From Embiotoca jacksoni (lineage: Eukaryota; Chordata; Actinopteri; Embiotocidae), in NCBI GenBank assembly GCA_022577435.1, contig JAKOON010000012.1, positions 5,701,412 to 5,765,411 of the forward strand: 64,000 bases of DNA, written 5' to 3'. The notes under the pieces were generated by a model that saw nothing but the letters and a program-made list of their open reading frames with translations, was not told the origin of the DNA and ran no database searches. Both the position numbers and the translations under genes were made by a program. Shown piece after piece: positions 51,508 through 63,033 of this stretch (position 1 is the stretch's first letter; each line of letters begins with the position of its first letter).

Positions 51508-52196
51508 CTTGTTTGTGGCTTCTGCCAGCTTTCCCCCTCTGCATGCCGACTGTGTGTCTGGCACCGGGGTTAAGGTCTGGAGCCACACACAAGCTGTGTG
51601 CTCTGTCTGGCTTTTACACACTCTGAATGGGCTTTATGAATGGCTAGGACTCAATGACCGAGTCAACACCAGGGGCCATACTCAACCCAATCCGACAACG
51701 GGTTTCGGAGATAAGTCAGAAACAACATTCTCCCCAGCGCAGCCAGGAAGCATGTTTAAATTAATATGCCACCAGGTTTTCTTTTGTTTTGCACTGCAAA
51801 CATTGTGCTGTGGAGTATGTCAATCCACAGATGTGTTGCTTGTTTGCCATTTCTAACCAAGCCTAAGTGCTATTAAACAGCACTCTGCACTGTCTATGTG
51901 TACACAGGGTGCACATGTGTGTGCATGTGTTTGTGCTCTCGTTGTCCCATCAAAGTCATGTTTGATCTGATCGCTGCAATGAATCAAGCTCTCGACATTG
52001 CGTGGAGCCAGTTACTCTGACAGCATATCAATGATAGATGTATGGATGGATAGATGGAGGCCTCTATTCACAATCTTGTGCCCTCAGTGGGATGCATACA
52101 GCTCGCCCCATTCATTACTATCAAAAAAAAAAAATGCTCACCTACTATACATACAAAGGAGTTACAAACAGAAATACAAGCGCTCCTTTCAAGTCT

Positions 52197-52621
52197 TCAC
52201 CATTGCTCTATCATCAAATCCAGCACTCGATTAACATTCAGATCTGAATCCAGACTGAAGTCTGACTCAACAAAGGGAGCTGTTGGTGGGGTAAGAGGGC
52301 GGAGGCCAGATGTGAGCGTTTCCAGCCAGTCTGCCGCGTCAAACGGAGTCGGAGCCCGTCGTTTCCGTGACTTCCTGGTGGATGGCAGAGGGGAGGTGCA
52401 GATGGGGGGTGGGGGAGGAACAGGGACAACCTGGCTGGGGCTTATTACTGCAGGAGATGGAGGGAGCTCCAGCAAAAGAGAAGAGCAAAGAGGAGAGGGC
52501 AGGAAGTTGTCATCCTTGTTGTGCTGATGGGAAGCCAGACACTGATCACTTTGAGGAGGAGAAGGAGAACGGCCGGGGCCTGAGTGTGCAGGGGATTTAT
52601 GATCAAAGACATTGACAGAGC
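52197..52621 (-). CDS. myocd: myocd terminal coding exon (transactivation domain)
   Basis: Encodes residues 685-824: a Pro/Ser-rich stretch, a basic patch STRKSRKRRAP, then FDAADWLETL, and an acidic/hydrophobic end with stop at 52197-52199. The end matches the conserved DFLD...L...QW-type terminus of myocardin rather than the HWDSCL-type end of the MRTFs. Confidence 0.92.
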
Positions 52622-54368
52622 CTGGAAGAGATGCAGTAAAAAAGATCAGACACTGGAATAAACATGAATGCCATTTAAGATGTATTCTGTATTAACTGCG
52701 GGGGACTCACCAACACAAGTGATAGGCTCATCTAGAATGTCATCAATGGACTGCCGAGGGTCCATCTGTTGCCAAGAGAAAGAAAACGCTCTTACTTCAT
52801 TCTTACTGAACAAAAGAAATTGCTGGCGATCCCTTGTTTATCCACAGACTCTAACCTGTGCTTTCTGGATAGCCTCCTGTAGTTCTTCCTCCAAGCTGCG
52901 AACACCAGGTAAGGTCTGAACAGGACTTGCTGTAATCTGCACTGGCAGCTCAAAGTCATAGCCAATCACATCACACGGCTGGCAGCAAAACACCTGATGA
53001 GAAGGCAGACAGGTGGTGATGAGAAAACAAGTTTGAGAAATCTTCCTTGATAGAAGACTCTGTAATGTGCCTCTGAAAAGACTAATGTATATGCTTTTAG
53101 CCAATATACGTGTGCACTGGTTCGTATGTTTACCTGTGTAAATAACACCTCCGTCTGTTCATCTGTTTCCGACTTGCCTCTTGAGCATCCTGGATCCTGT
53201 TGCAGGAACGGATGGAGGGACTGGTTGATGGGAGGAACGGTAAATGGGCATTCATTAATTCTATAAAACAGTCATCCCATTAAATGAGCAGCTCTCCAAT
53301 GATTGTCATACCAAAGATTCGGGTCTGTCTGCCCTCACCTCATTGCCAGTGTGTGTGGAGCGGTCTCTGGGCCTGCTCCTTATCCTCTCCCTCATCTCCA
53401 GCTCCACACTCAGCTCCTGCTGCTGTTGTTGCTGCTGCTCAGTCTCAGTTCTCCAGAGAGTGCCACACTGCAGGGGTGAGGAGGACGACATGGGTAGACT
53501 GGGACTTGGAGTTCCTGAGGCGGTGCTGGCAGCAGCCAGGAAGACAGTGTTGGTAAGACCACACTGTTCACCTGCCAAACTGACTGATGCAGCATTTGTA
53601 AAAACATTTGGGAGGGCGTTTTGGACTCCATTTGGAACTCTGTTTGGAGCATCACTGAGAATGCCATTAGGAATTCCCCTGTCCTGGGAGTACAGCTGGT
53701 TTGGACTGCTGCTGGGTGAGTCCAGTCCAGAGCTGGAGCTTGAGCCAGGGCTCTGGCTGGGTGGCAGCGGAGGGCAGGGGGTGAGGGGCTCCAGGCTGGT
53801 ACCCAGCTGAGAGAGGGGAGCTGGGGTGAGGCAGGAGTGGGGAAGCTGGAAGGGACGGAGACGCTGCAGAAGAGCAGGCTTTGTGCCGGAGACTGGGAGG
53901 CCTCGCTTACGCAGCTGCTGCCGCAACTCTGACACCTGAGGAAGGAGAAACGTTGTGGTGAGAAAAGTAAAGTGTTAGAAGCTTCTCTAGATTATGAATC
54001 AGTTCTCAAACAATTTTATGCCTTTAAAAGTAGTTCTTGTCTGACAGATAGTTAGTTATTCTTACTGTTAAGTCAACGAGGTTTGCAGGTAGAAGCTCAG
54101 GTTTGGATGCAGGATTTGTGTCCATGGGGGTGCGGTTTGTTGTGGCAGGAACAGGTTGGAGATTCAGTGGCATGGCTCCAGAAGACTTCACGAGATCAAT
54201 GTGATCTCCACTGAAGGAATAACAAAAGCATTAACACGGCCAAACAAAAGGACTAATTTCTTATTGATAAAGCAGAGATCTCTGTAGTTAGTTCACACTG
54301 AATTATCTGTATCAACACTGTATCTGTTTGCATACCTGGGTACAACAGTGGTCTGTTGTTGTGGCCGT

Positions 54369-54406
<38 letters not shown>

Positions 54407-56470
54407 GTTCTGGAGGATTTGAAGCTGGAGGAAGACCTGCTGCTGCTTCAGGAGATGGGAATAGGCTGGGTCTAAAGACTGGGAAGGAGTAGGGTTTTTT
54501 TGTTTGGCTCCTCCCCCTGGAAATAAAGACATTTTCTGGCTGAAGTCAAACATTTCACCACAAGAGCAGATATTGATTTGATAAATGAAAGGATTTTTTT
54601 GAATAAATGTAGAATACTAAAGCGTTATGTTGGTACCTCCAGTCCCAGACCCCCCTCTCTGGTCTGGAGGAATGTACTGGTGATACTTGAGTTTCTTCAT
54701 TTTGGGTTTAGTGTCCCGTGGTTTACGTGGGCGGGGGAGATGGCTGAAGTTGAGGGAGGGGACCAGAGATGAGGAGCAGGTGGGGCTGAGAGGCCGAGCT
54801 GTCTGTAAACACACATAGAGCTCACATTTCCTTAAACTGTAACCGTGATGTGGATCAAGTGAGTAATTTCAAGAATAGCATATCACAGAGAAAATATTGG
54901 TCATTTCACACTGTTTGATGTATTTGCCCCTTGTCAAGGTTAAGTTCTTACATCTAACCTACAAATGCCTCACAAATCTCTAAATGACAGCATGTGCTGG
55001 TTCTGACATATCACCACGCTGCTTGTGTGTGAATGTGTTAACCTACAGGGCAACTACTGAGCTCCCCCAGAAGTGCAAATTGACAGTAATGAATGCAGAG
55101 CAGATCACAGCCGAGCATTGTTTTTAGAAAAAACAGAGTGACCATCCTGTTAGGTTAAAGACCTGTGCAGCGCTCTTTCATCTCTCGTGTTGTATACCTG
55201 CAGTGTAGTAAACCAATACACACACACACACAAACACCCTAAATGTTGTTTTGTTTCTGCATAAAAATGCCATATTGCCACATTTATTTCCTCACATTTT
55301 TGACATTTTAATTATATTTTGAAGAGTCATAAAAACACTGAAAACAAAAAGGAGGACCTTATAAAATTTAAATGAGCCAAAAAATGGAGAGCAAACTGAA
55401 ATCAGTGGTGTTTGTAGGTGACAGGATGAGCATGCATTAACCCACATTACCTTTGGCAGCAGCGGTGTGGTCTGAGAGGTCAGATACATCCCATTTGGTC
55501 TCCCAGTTGTTGCCATGGAGTTTGATTCACCCAGTGTTACACTCGTTGGTTGTCTGATGCCCTCGGTTGCCGGGAGCAACGCCAAACCAGACTGAAGGCA
55601 GAATATCCGGTTATCAGAGTCGACATATTAAGCTATTCATAAACTCATCAGTCAATTTGCTTTGATAAGTTTATCAGAGGTTATTACAGCGGGAAAAAAT
55701 GTATTATACTTTTTGTTGCTTAAAACATGAATTTGAATCAAAACAATACATAGTGCCATTTCCTCACCTGTGCATGACTGGGACTACAGTTGAGGGGCGG
55801 GCCCACAGCTGAGCAGTCACTCAGTAATTGGTCACCTAAGAGCCCTGGCAATGAGGGAAATGCTGGGGATTGGTGAGCGCCATGCTGCTCGGTGGGTGAG
55901 GAGGAAGAGGAGGAGGGTGAGCAGGAGATGTCATCTTCGAAGACATCAGCGGACAGCGGGAAAGACGAAGGACCTGAGGAAATGAAAAGTGAGAGGATAT
56001 AACGTCAAAAGAGGAGCAAATGCAAAATGGGGCTGGGAATAAAAAAACGTGTGTGTTACTGTCTGTGTGTTCCAGTGCGTGTTGAGACTTACGGTTCTCC
56101 AGGGGCAGCGTGTGTTCATGCGGTTGCTCCACAGGTCCAGGTGGACGTTGGATCCTCTCAGTGAGGTCCTGCGTCTGGCGAATCTTCTTCTGCCTCTGGG
56201 CCCCACACACAGTCCTCTCTACGGGTGGCAGAAAGAGGGAGGGATGGTGCAGATACATGGAGAGGAGAGGACAGATGGGAGATCAGTGGAGGGAGAGGAG
56301 ATTGGCGAAAGAGAAGCAACAGGATTTCAGAACATATGTGATGTGAGCGTTCACAACAGTTTTGCCACAGGCGATCAGTCCCAATTCAAACCAGCAGAGG
56401 CATCAACAAATAGTAAACACCACTGCCCATAGGGAGATGTATTCCCTTGGATATGAGTACACAGACACAC

Positions 56471-56525
<55 letters not shown>

Positions 56526-59500
56526 CAAGATTTTGAAAATGACAGAAAAGGAGTTTTAAGGACATTTAGATATTTTGAAAAGCCAGATACTACAATAAAA
56601 GTGCTTTCAAATTAAAAGGAAGGTTGGATTGTGTGGAGAGGAGGAGGAGGAGAGGTAAAGAGAGATGAGGGAGTGAGATGTCAGTAACGGCAGAAAATGA
56701 TAACTCTGATCCCTGGATTGGCGGGTTTATCATGTACTGTCAATCACTGATATGTTTGTTGGCTGCTTATAATGCAGCGTTAGGGTGTGCAACAAGGTCA
56801 CATTTCTATTTAACTGACAGCTGATGAAACAGAGAGCCCTTTGCAAGATTTACACACACTTCATTTCCTCGCCCGGCTACTGTACAACAGGGATTGGAGA
56901 GCAATGCAGAAATGATATGACACAGACAGAGAGGAAGAGAGAGGAGGCGAGATGCGTTGCTCTGCGCTGTGCAGGGAGCATACAGGGTACAGCAAGAAGG
57001 TGACAGCAACGTTATTGTCGGCATGGTATCACCTTGTGCAGTTTCAGTATTCAGACCACCAGGGGGCAACTTCTGAGTGGCACCATTGTCAGTGAGACGC
57101 TGCATCAGGAAACAGCAGGTCAAACCAACAGCCAGGGCCCAGACATGACAATGCAGTTCACTCAGTGGAAAGTTGAATGCAAATATTTCAGTGTAAATGT
57201 AGCCTAATGGAATATTATGACACCAGTGTTCCTCTTTGAATCATTGCAAAGTGTTTAAAGGAGCACTTGGATCCTGTGCTACAAAGAATCTCCTTTGAAA
57301 CTTGTACTAATTAGTTCTTTTTAGGTGAGAGGAGACCTTTACTGATAATTTTTCAAAATCCCTGTCCATTTCTTATGAATTCACAGCAATATTGAAGTAA
57401 AACAAGTAAATCGGTCTCATTGTGTTCATGTGTTGTGGAAAAAAACATGACACACGTGGAGTGGGAAATGTGTTTGATGCATCAAAATCAGTGTTTGACA
57501 TGAAGTGCAGAAATTTCATGCAGTCAGAGATTATTAAGAAACAGGCAGCTGCTCACCAGAGCTTCACTCTGATCTTTCTCTGCTGTTTGAAGGGGGCAGG
57601 AAGAGTTCAACCCTGTGGACACAGACAAAAGGTGGTCGTAAGATGAAATCGTGATGCAACATTAAAAAAAGAGAAAGAATTTGTTTTACTTAATCCAAAT
57701 TCTCATATTGGAGTGTCTTTCAGAGAATAGTAGTCTAGTTGAGGAGAAGCTCGGGTAAAAGGGTGCATCAACAAAGCCCGTTCAGCTTGCAACTCATCCT
57801 TCCACAGCGTGCAGCATCTCAGACACTCTTTTGTGTTGGGCATCAGAATGTGCAGGAGAGCGCTGAAGCGAAGTGCACTACCTGTCGGATTGGTTTTTAC
57901 ATTTCTACACTATGAACTACAAATTTTTGTGAATTTCATGAATGACACAATTTGTTTTAGAACCAGACCGATTTATCCGCTGATATTGGCCTGTCACAGA
58001 TAAATCACAGTGACATATACGGAAACAGACAAAGAAATATATCCATCATGTTCTAGGCATTCAAGTTATTCACATTTTTTTTTTTAGTTAACGTGGGAGT
58101 TTTTCTACAAGATATACAGTATTATAAATACGTTGATCTATGAAGCACCTTTGAAAGGCAAGGCTCACAAAATGATTTGCAAGGTAAAAAACAAAATAGC
58201 AGAACAAACAGGCGAGGTAGAAACAAGTTCACACACATAACTACCCAAGTAAGACTGTGCCCTCATGTTTGTCTGAACACTGATGTCTTGTTGCTTTTTA
58301 AAAGCTGCCTCTGAGTCAATCACACAAAGGGATGATGCCAAGTCATTACAGAGGTTTGATGCAACCACCCCAAAAGCCTGATCTCCACAACATAAACCTA
58401 AAACCATATTCATCTGATGAAGGTTCTTGAACAATCAGAGGTTTCAAAACCTATGATTAAATACAAAGTTTCTCTCCAACTATTTTGCTCATTTACAAAA
58501 GTAAAATAGCAGAAAAGTAAAAGCTGGTTGATGCCGTAAAATCTGCAAAAACGTTGAGTAATCAATAGGCAATCATCTTTCAGTGAAGAGAGGTGACTTA
58601 AAGATTATTAGTATGAAATGCAACCTGCAGTTGTAGTGTAGATGGATCAATCACAATGTTAATGATACACATGGACTGACCTGAGTCTGCATTGATTTCA
58701 CTCAGCCGTCGGTTCTGAATCCTCAGCTGAAGCACTAAAAGATAAGAGCAAAGATCAAGCTGTGTTTTAAAAAGAAATGATGAAACATTACACTGATGGA
58801 AGAGTAAGTAAGGCAAAACATTATCTGGAGAAAGCAATTGGGCTGATGTAGAAAGGTAAGAGGTAAGCAATGCAAATGTTAAACGATATGGCCTTGAAAC
58901 TCGTGTTACCCCATGACTTTGCAGTGCTTGTAGATTATATATCTCCTTGAATGCCTGCACACATCTACCCACCACACATATGCACGCACACTTTAACATT
59001 CAGTACACACACAAACAGGTGAAGCAGGGCAGGGCCGGGCCCATTGGCCCATTACACAGACTGCCCCCCCCACCCATGATACACTGCGGTGAGGACTGAG
59101 ACCTGAGAGACCTGACCAGGGGAGGGGAGGGCTGCACGGGGGGCTGAGGGCAGTGACTATTTATCTCTCAGTATGTCTATTTCTGTTGGTCCCATCCCCC
59201 CTTCAGCTGTCCCACTCTCTCCACAAGCCTCTCATACATCCCCTCCTCCTCACGTCATACTCATTTGTGCTGCTAACTATACTCTTCCTGCTTTCCTACC
59301 TCTCTGATGACTCAAAACAACAGTTTAACGTCTCTGAAATATGGATTTAAAGCAGATTGACACATTGTGCTTTGTGCTCATAAGATTTGGAAGCATGCGT
59401 TTGTCACATCGGATTTTGGTTTTGTTATTTTTTTTCCTAATTGGTACTGGAGGCCCCACACAAAACTTGAACTCCACATTACATAATACAATTGTTCCTA

Positions 59501-61172
59501 AGGGTCAGTCCCAAGAAAATCTAAGTGGTATTAGGGGAAAAGAAAACCTGAAAGCTGCCAAAGCTGTCAAATTTTCTTCCTCTTTTGCATTTTTTTTTTT
59601 CAAAAATATAAAATATCTTGATGTTCTTTGGGGCCTCCTTAAATGTTTTAAATTAAACATTTAATGGAGGACTGTCTGGTTGGGACAGCTCATAGCTTAA
59701 AGGCACACACAACTTGTTACAAAGGGCAGCAGACATTTAGTTTCAGGGGTCACAAGTCAAAAACACTGGGAAACATGTTTCCTTTTTACCATTTGCATCA
59801 ACACACTTTCTTAATATTTATCTCAGCATCTAATATATGATCACTTGTGAGACATGAAAAATTTGCATTAGGAACACTTCATGTCAAAGACACATACAAT
59901 TCTTAATTAAACAATGGAAAAGAAAAAGAAAAATATTGCTCAGCTATGTACATACATGATTTCAAAAGGAGCAGCTGCCTAAAGAATCACGTTTTCCAGC
60001 AGGTGTTTGTATACCTAGGGGACTATGTCTGTCATTTTCTCGCCTTTCTATTTTGCCAGCCGTTTACAACAGCTGCCTGGGAACTGAACAGCAGCCGCTA
60101 CAACTTGTATAGAAACTAGCATTATGCGGCTATGCGAGGATTGCTTAATGCTGCTTGTCACAGACTGCAGCAAAAAAAGTTGTAAGTTGTATTCAGAGTA
60201 TTACATTGCATTAGTTTAAGTGGTAATATACAGATATTTAGATTTCTTTCATGACTGTGATGGGTTATCACCAGACCATACTGACAAATATAAATTGGAA
60301 ACAAACAAAAACACTGCTGACAGAGAGAAGACTTGGTCATTTGTTTTAGAGGCCCTGAAAATATTACCTCTACCAGCTTCTTCTCATGTGGTCCTACCTG
60401 AACTCACTATTTTCAGCCACAGTTAGGTCACTTTCACGTTTGGGATTTATGTATTTGGTTTTGTGTGTTTGCTCTTCTAACTGGTTTGATTTGGGTGAGA
60501 CTCAGTCAGAAAAAGTCAGCTCAACAATTTAGCAACATTAAAATCTAAATCTAAAGACAGTTGTGGGTTGTTTACTCACGCTGCCAGGCCACTGTCAATC
60601 AAATCTGATCAAACTACATTCACAAACATGATCAAGTAGCTTAGCTGAGCATATCACTGTTAAATTCTTAATAAGTGATGAATCAGGGTCATTTTTCCAA
60701 AGTTTAACTTTGCTCATTTAGACATGAATATTTCATATTAAATAGATTTGGTATCGTGTTTTTTTAGAGTTATTAAAGAAAAAAAGACTTTCCTGGTAAA
60801 GGCTTAATGTCGGTTTTCCACACGTATGACTGAGCAAGCCATGTCTTAGTGTCTCATAGTAATATGCAGAGATCTTTGTCCTCACGGTCAGCTGTCTTCA
60901 AGACATCTCTGTCCTCTGTAGCAATCACTAAATCCATTCACCATGATCAATACTGTCACTCCATTGATCACATGACAGACAATATGGACCAAGGAGCCAA
61001 TAACCTTCACTAACACTTCACCTCCACGTATTGATGGTAATGTTGCCAATTGTGCCGGAGACGTAAAGCATCTTGTGAGAAAACATTGGCGTGAGTTGAT
61101 GCCTCCAGGAGCCTCACCTGAGCGGAACTTGTTCCGGATGAGAAGGGACCTCTCAGAGGCCAGCAGCGTCAT
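52197..61172 (-). CDS. myocd: Myocardin, SRF coactivator of cardiac and smooth muscle
   Basis: Exons in transcript order: 61118-61172, 58681-58734, [57557-57612, 57033-57099 tentative], 56093-56218, 55768-55973, 55451-55591, 54637-54802, 54336-54516, 54066-54210, 53339-53935, 53134-53196, 52856-52993, 52711-52765, 52197-52621 (TGA). All junctions are GT-AG and frame-consistent: 783 residues without the tentative exons, 824 with them (human myocardin is about 940-990). Using the 824 numbering: MEF2-contact N-terminus 1-18, degenerate RPEL region to about 120, basic SRF-binding block KPKMKKLKYHQYIPPDQ near 267-283, 13-residue poly-Q 328-340, SAP domain about 395-430, Ser/Pro-rich middle, acidic C-terminal activation domain. 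The terminal DLNVNRVLDLMIEQW resembles the myocardin end, not that of MRTF-A/B. In the known family it acts in the nucleus by binding SRF on CArG-box promoters. Confidence 0.93.
52711..52765 (-). CDS. myocd: myocd exon encoding the MDxxxxDDILD motif
   Basis: Encodes MDPRQSIDDILDEPITCV, matching the conserved QQMDELLDVLIESG segment of myocardin-family proteins. Exact acceptor (ttggcaacag) and donor (gtgagt). Confidence 0.9.
53339..53935 (-). CDS. myocd: myocd large exon with SAP domain
   Basis: Encodes 199 residues. It opens with VSELRQQLRKRGLPVSGTK and continues into PALLQRLRPF, a clear SAP (SAF-A/B, Acinus, PIAS) DNA-binding helix pair completed by NLVDLT from the exon before. The rest is Ser/Pro/Asn-rich and ends with a poly-Q, then ELSVELEMRERIRSRPRDRS. 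In other family members this exon also carries a leucine zipper that I cannot find here. Confidence 0.93.
54336..54516 (-). CDS. myocd: myocd exon with poly-glutamine
   Basis: Encodes LDPAYSHLLKQQQVFLQLQI followed by a 13-residue glutamine run and RPQQQTTVVP. Matches the Q-rich block that follows the basic region in myocardin. The run is CAG-rich with CAA interruptions (54359-54405). Confidence 0.93.
54637..54802 (-). CDS. myocd: myocd exon with basic SRF-binding block
   Basis: Encodes RPRKPRDTKPKMKKLKYHQY and then IPPDQ, the diagnostic basic region (nuclear localisation and SRF contact) of the myocardin/MRTF family. Confidence 0.95.
56474..56525. repeat. (AGAC)n tetranucleotide repeat in a myocd intron
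   Basis: About 13 uninterrupted AGAC units. Confidence 0.95.
57033..57099 (-). CDS. myocd: Tentative myocd exon (RPEL region)
   Basis: Acceptor 'ctgtttcctgatgcag' and donor 'gtgata' frame 67 nt, phase 0 to 1, encoding RLTDNGATQKLPPGGLNTET plus two residues. The phases fit between 57557-57612 and 56093-56218, but similarity to the second RPEL repeat is minimal. Leaving out both tentative exons also keeps frame. Confidence 0.4.
57557..57612 (-). CDS. myocd: Tentative myocd exon (after RPEL1)
   Basis: Acceptor 'ttttgtctgtgtccacag' and donor 'gtgagc' frame 56 nt, phase 1 to 0. The peptide after the split glycine is LNSSCPLQTAEKDQSEAL, loosely in register with IIPPLKRPAEFHEQRKHL of human myocardin. 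Confidence 0.45.
58681..58734 (-). CDS. myocd: myocd exon 2 (RPEL1-like)
   Basis: Encodes VLQLRIQNRRLSEINADS (first V split across the junction), matching the VLQLRLQQRRTQEQL start of the first RPEL repeat. The following G-I-x-P part is not conserved. Confidence 0.88.
61118..61172 (-). CDS. myocd: myocd first coding exon (long, MEF2-binding isoform)
   Basis: Encodes MTLLASERSLLIRNKFRS from ATG at 61172 to the donor gtgagg. Human cardiac myocardin begins with a near-identical 18-residue peptide that contacts MEF2. The smooth-muscle isoform starts downstream and lacks it. Confidence 0.92.
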
Positions 61173-62961
61173 GGTGGAGGGGGGAGGGCGTGGGGAGGTG
61201 AGGAAGTGGGGCAGAGAGAAAGAGGGAATTCCTGGTGTCACTCTACCAGGAGGAATGGACCCCTCTCCTTCTGTCTCTCACTGTTGGGAATGCAGAGGAA
61301 GCAGAGGAGAGAGAGCCAGATGCTTGTTAATCCACTGACAGACACAAACCGATATTGATAGAGGCACACAAAGCGCAGCGGAGATAGATTGAGGGGGAAA
61401 TAGAGACGCAAAGCCTCTCAGACCTACAGGCAGACTGAGCTCAGTGGTGAGCTGCTCTGGCAAACAGCAGGCCCCCCTATAGACAGCCTGTCATAATCAC
61501 ACAGAGAGTCAGAGGCCCACCCACAGAGACAGAGCTAACGACACAGAGAATTAAACAGACTTTTAGAGAGACAGAAAAAGGAGCCAGGACAAGAAGAAGA
61601 CGAAGAGGGGAGTTGAGTTTACATGAGCGAGAAGGCAGGCAGACACCCCAACATACACTCAGACATGGGGCTGGAGGGGGGGGGGGTACACTGATTGTGA
61701 CAGACAAACAATAACTCAAACACCTACAACATCGCACCACACATTTGCACAGTGACAGCAGGACCCAAAAATGTGTCATGCACTAAAAGAAGAGGGGCTG
61801 ACTCTCAAATAGAGAGTTGGGAATCTACATAAGCTGCATTAGTGCGCACACACAACCAATTAACAATATTGATTTGAACTGGCCGGCCACAGAAGACCCA
61901 GAGGAAGCCTGTTTGAAGGGAATGTACAAACACACACAAACAACACCACACACACATGCTTTGGGATAGATGAGGTTATGCATACTAAATTACCAAAGTG
62001 CTCCTCTTATCCCAATCCGATAAATGCACACACCTCACTTTATTTACAACATAAAGAGTCGAAAAGAAGGCCACCCGCTCATTATTGCAGTCAAATAACA
62101 AGCAATTGATTGAGATTTCATGTCTGGCACAGACATTGTTTTGCAGTGGGGCACCGAGGTACAAGGAGGCATTGAAAACAGAGAATAATAGCAAGAGAAT
62201 GAAAGAGAATACTTACAGGAAAAGAGAGAATTGAGTCCCTCGGGGGAAATTGGAGTGGATTTAAGATTAAATTGAGAGAGGTGCAAGATGGAGGAAGAGA
62301 GGGAAAGAGAGAAGTTCGTAGTGCATTTAATGACGATTTCTTTCTTTCATGTTCTTTTCATATCCTTTTTTCTTCCTATTGCCCCTTTTCCACACTTCTC
62401 AGTTTCTCCGCTTTCTTTCCTGAAGGTGAAATGCAAGGAGGAAGAGGATCTGTGGTTCCTTCGTCCCCTTACGATAGAAACTCTCTACCCTGTCTACCTC
62501 TGCCTCGCTCACTCTGCCCCCCCCCCCTCCCCAAAGCATCCTGGATTCTTGGTGCCAACTGTGAGCGACTGTCAAACTTCACCCCTCCCCCGCCACGACC
62601 TCGTCTCCCTCTCCTCTCCTTCCCTCCCCTTCCCTCCCTCGCCACCCCTCCCTGACGTCCACTGACTGATTGATTGAGGAACAGATTCAAAGACAATAAG
62701 CACTTTTGTGTTTGCTTGTACGTGACTTTGACCAAAGTGGAAGCACTGATGAGGCAGGTGCAGTTGTTTAATGTTGGGAGTTTTACGGCCACATAATGTG
62801 ACGGATAGAAAAGTGAAGGCAGGATAAAGAGACGATTCATTACAAGGCAGCGAGAAAAGCCTTGGAGTGTTTTGGGCTCCCATCACATCATGTACTGCAG
62901 CAGGACTGCAGGCTCATATGCTCCTGTCAAGACACCTTTGGGTCACGATCTTAAAGTGATT

Positions 62962-63033
<72 letters not shown>

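Larger units (their letters stand above)
45091..52196. other. Gap between the LINE and myocd
   Basis: No recognised gene. It contains an (ATTTT)n tract, a tRNA-headed SINE at 48690-48843 within a duplicated repeat, and (CA)n tracts at 51229-51270 and 51409-51506. A minus-strand segment (49725-49834) with a single open frame and good splice consensus is treated as a finding. The myocd 3' UTR must occupy part of the right-hand side, but I see no convincing polyadenylation signal close to the stop codon. Confidence 0.5.

Noticed and set aside
51161..51856. Long open frames (up to 231 codons) across the CA repeats
   Set aside because: They are His/Thr or Cys/Val readings of the (CA)n tract joined to unrelated flanks, on both strands.
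52054..52527. Plus-strand open frame of 157 codons
   Set aside because: It is the complement of the myocd terminal exon plus 3' flank.
53343..53810. Plus-strand open frame of 155 codons
   Set aside because: It is the complement of the myocd SAP exon.
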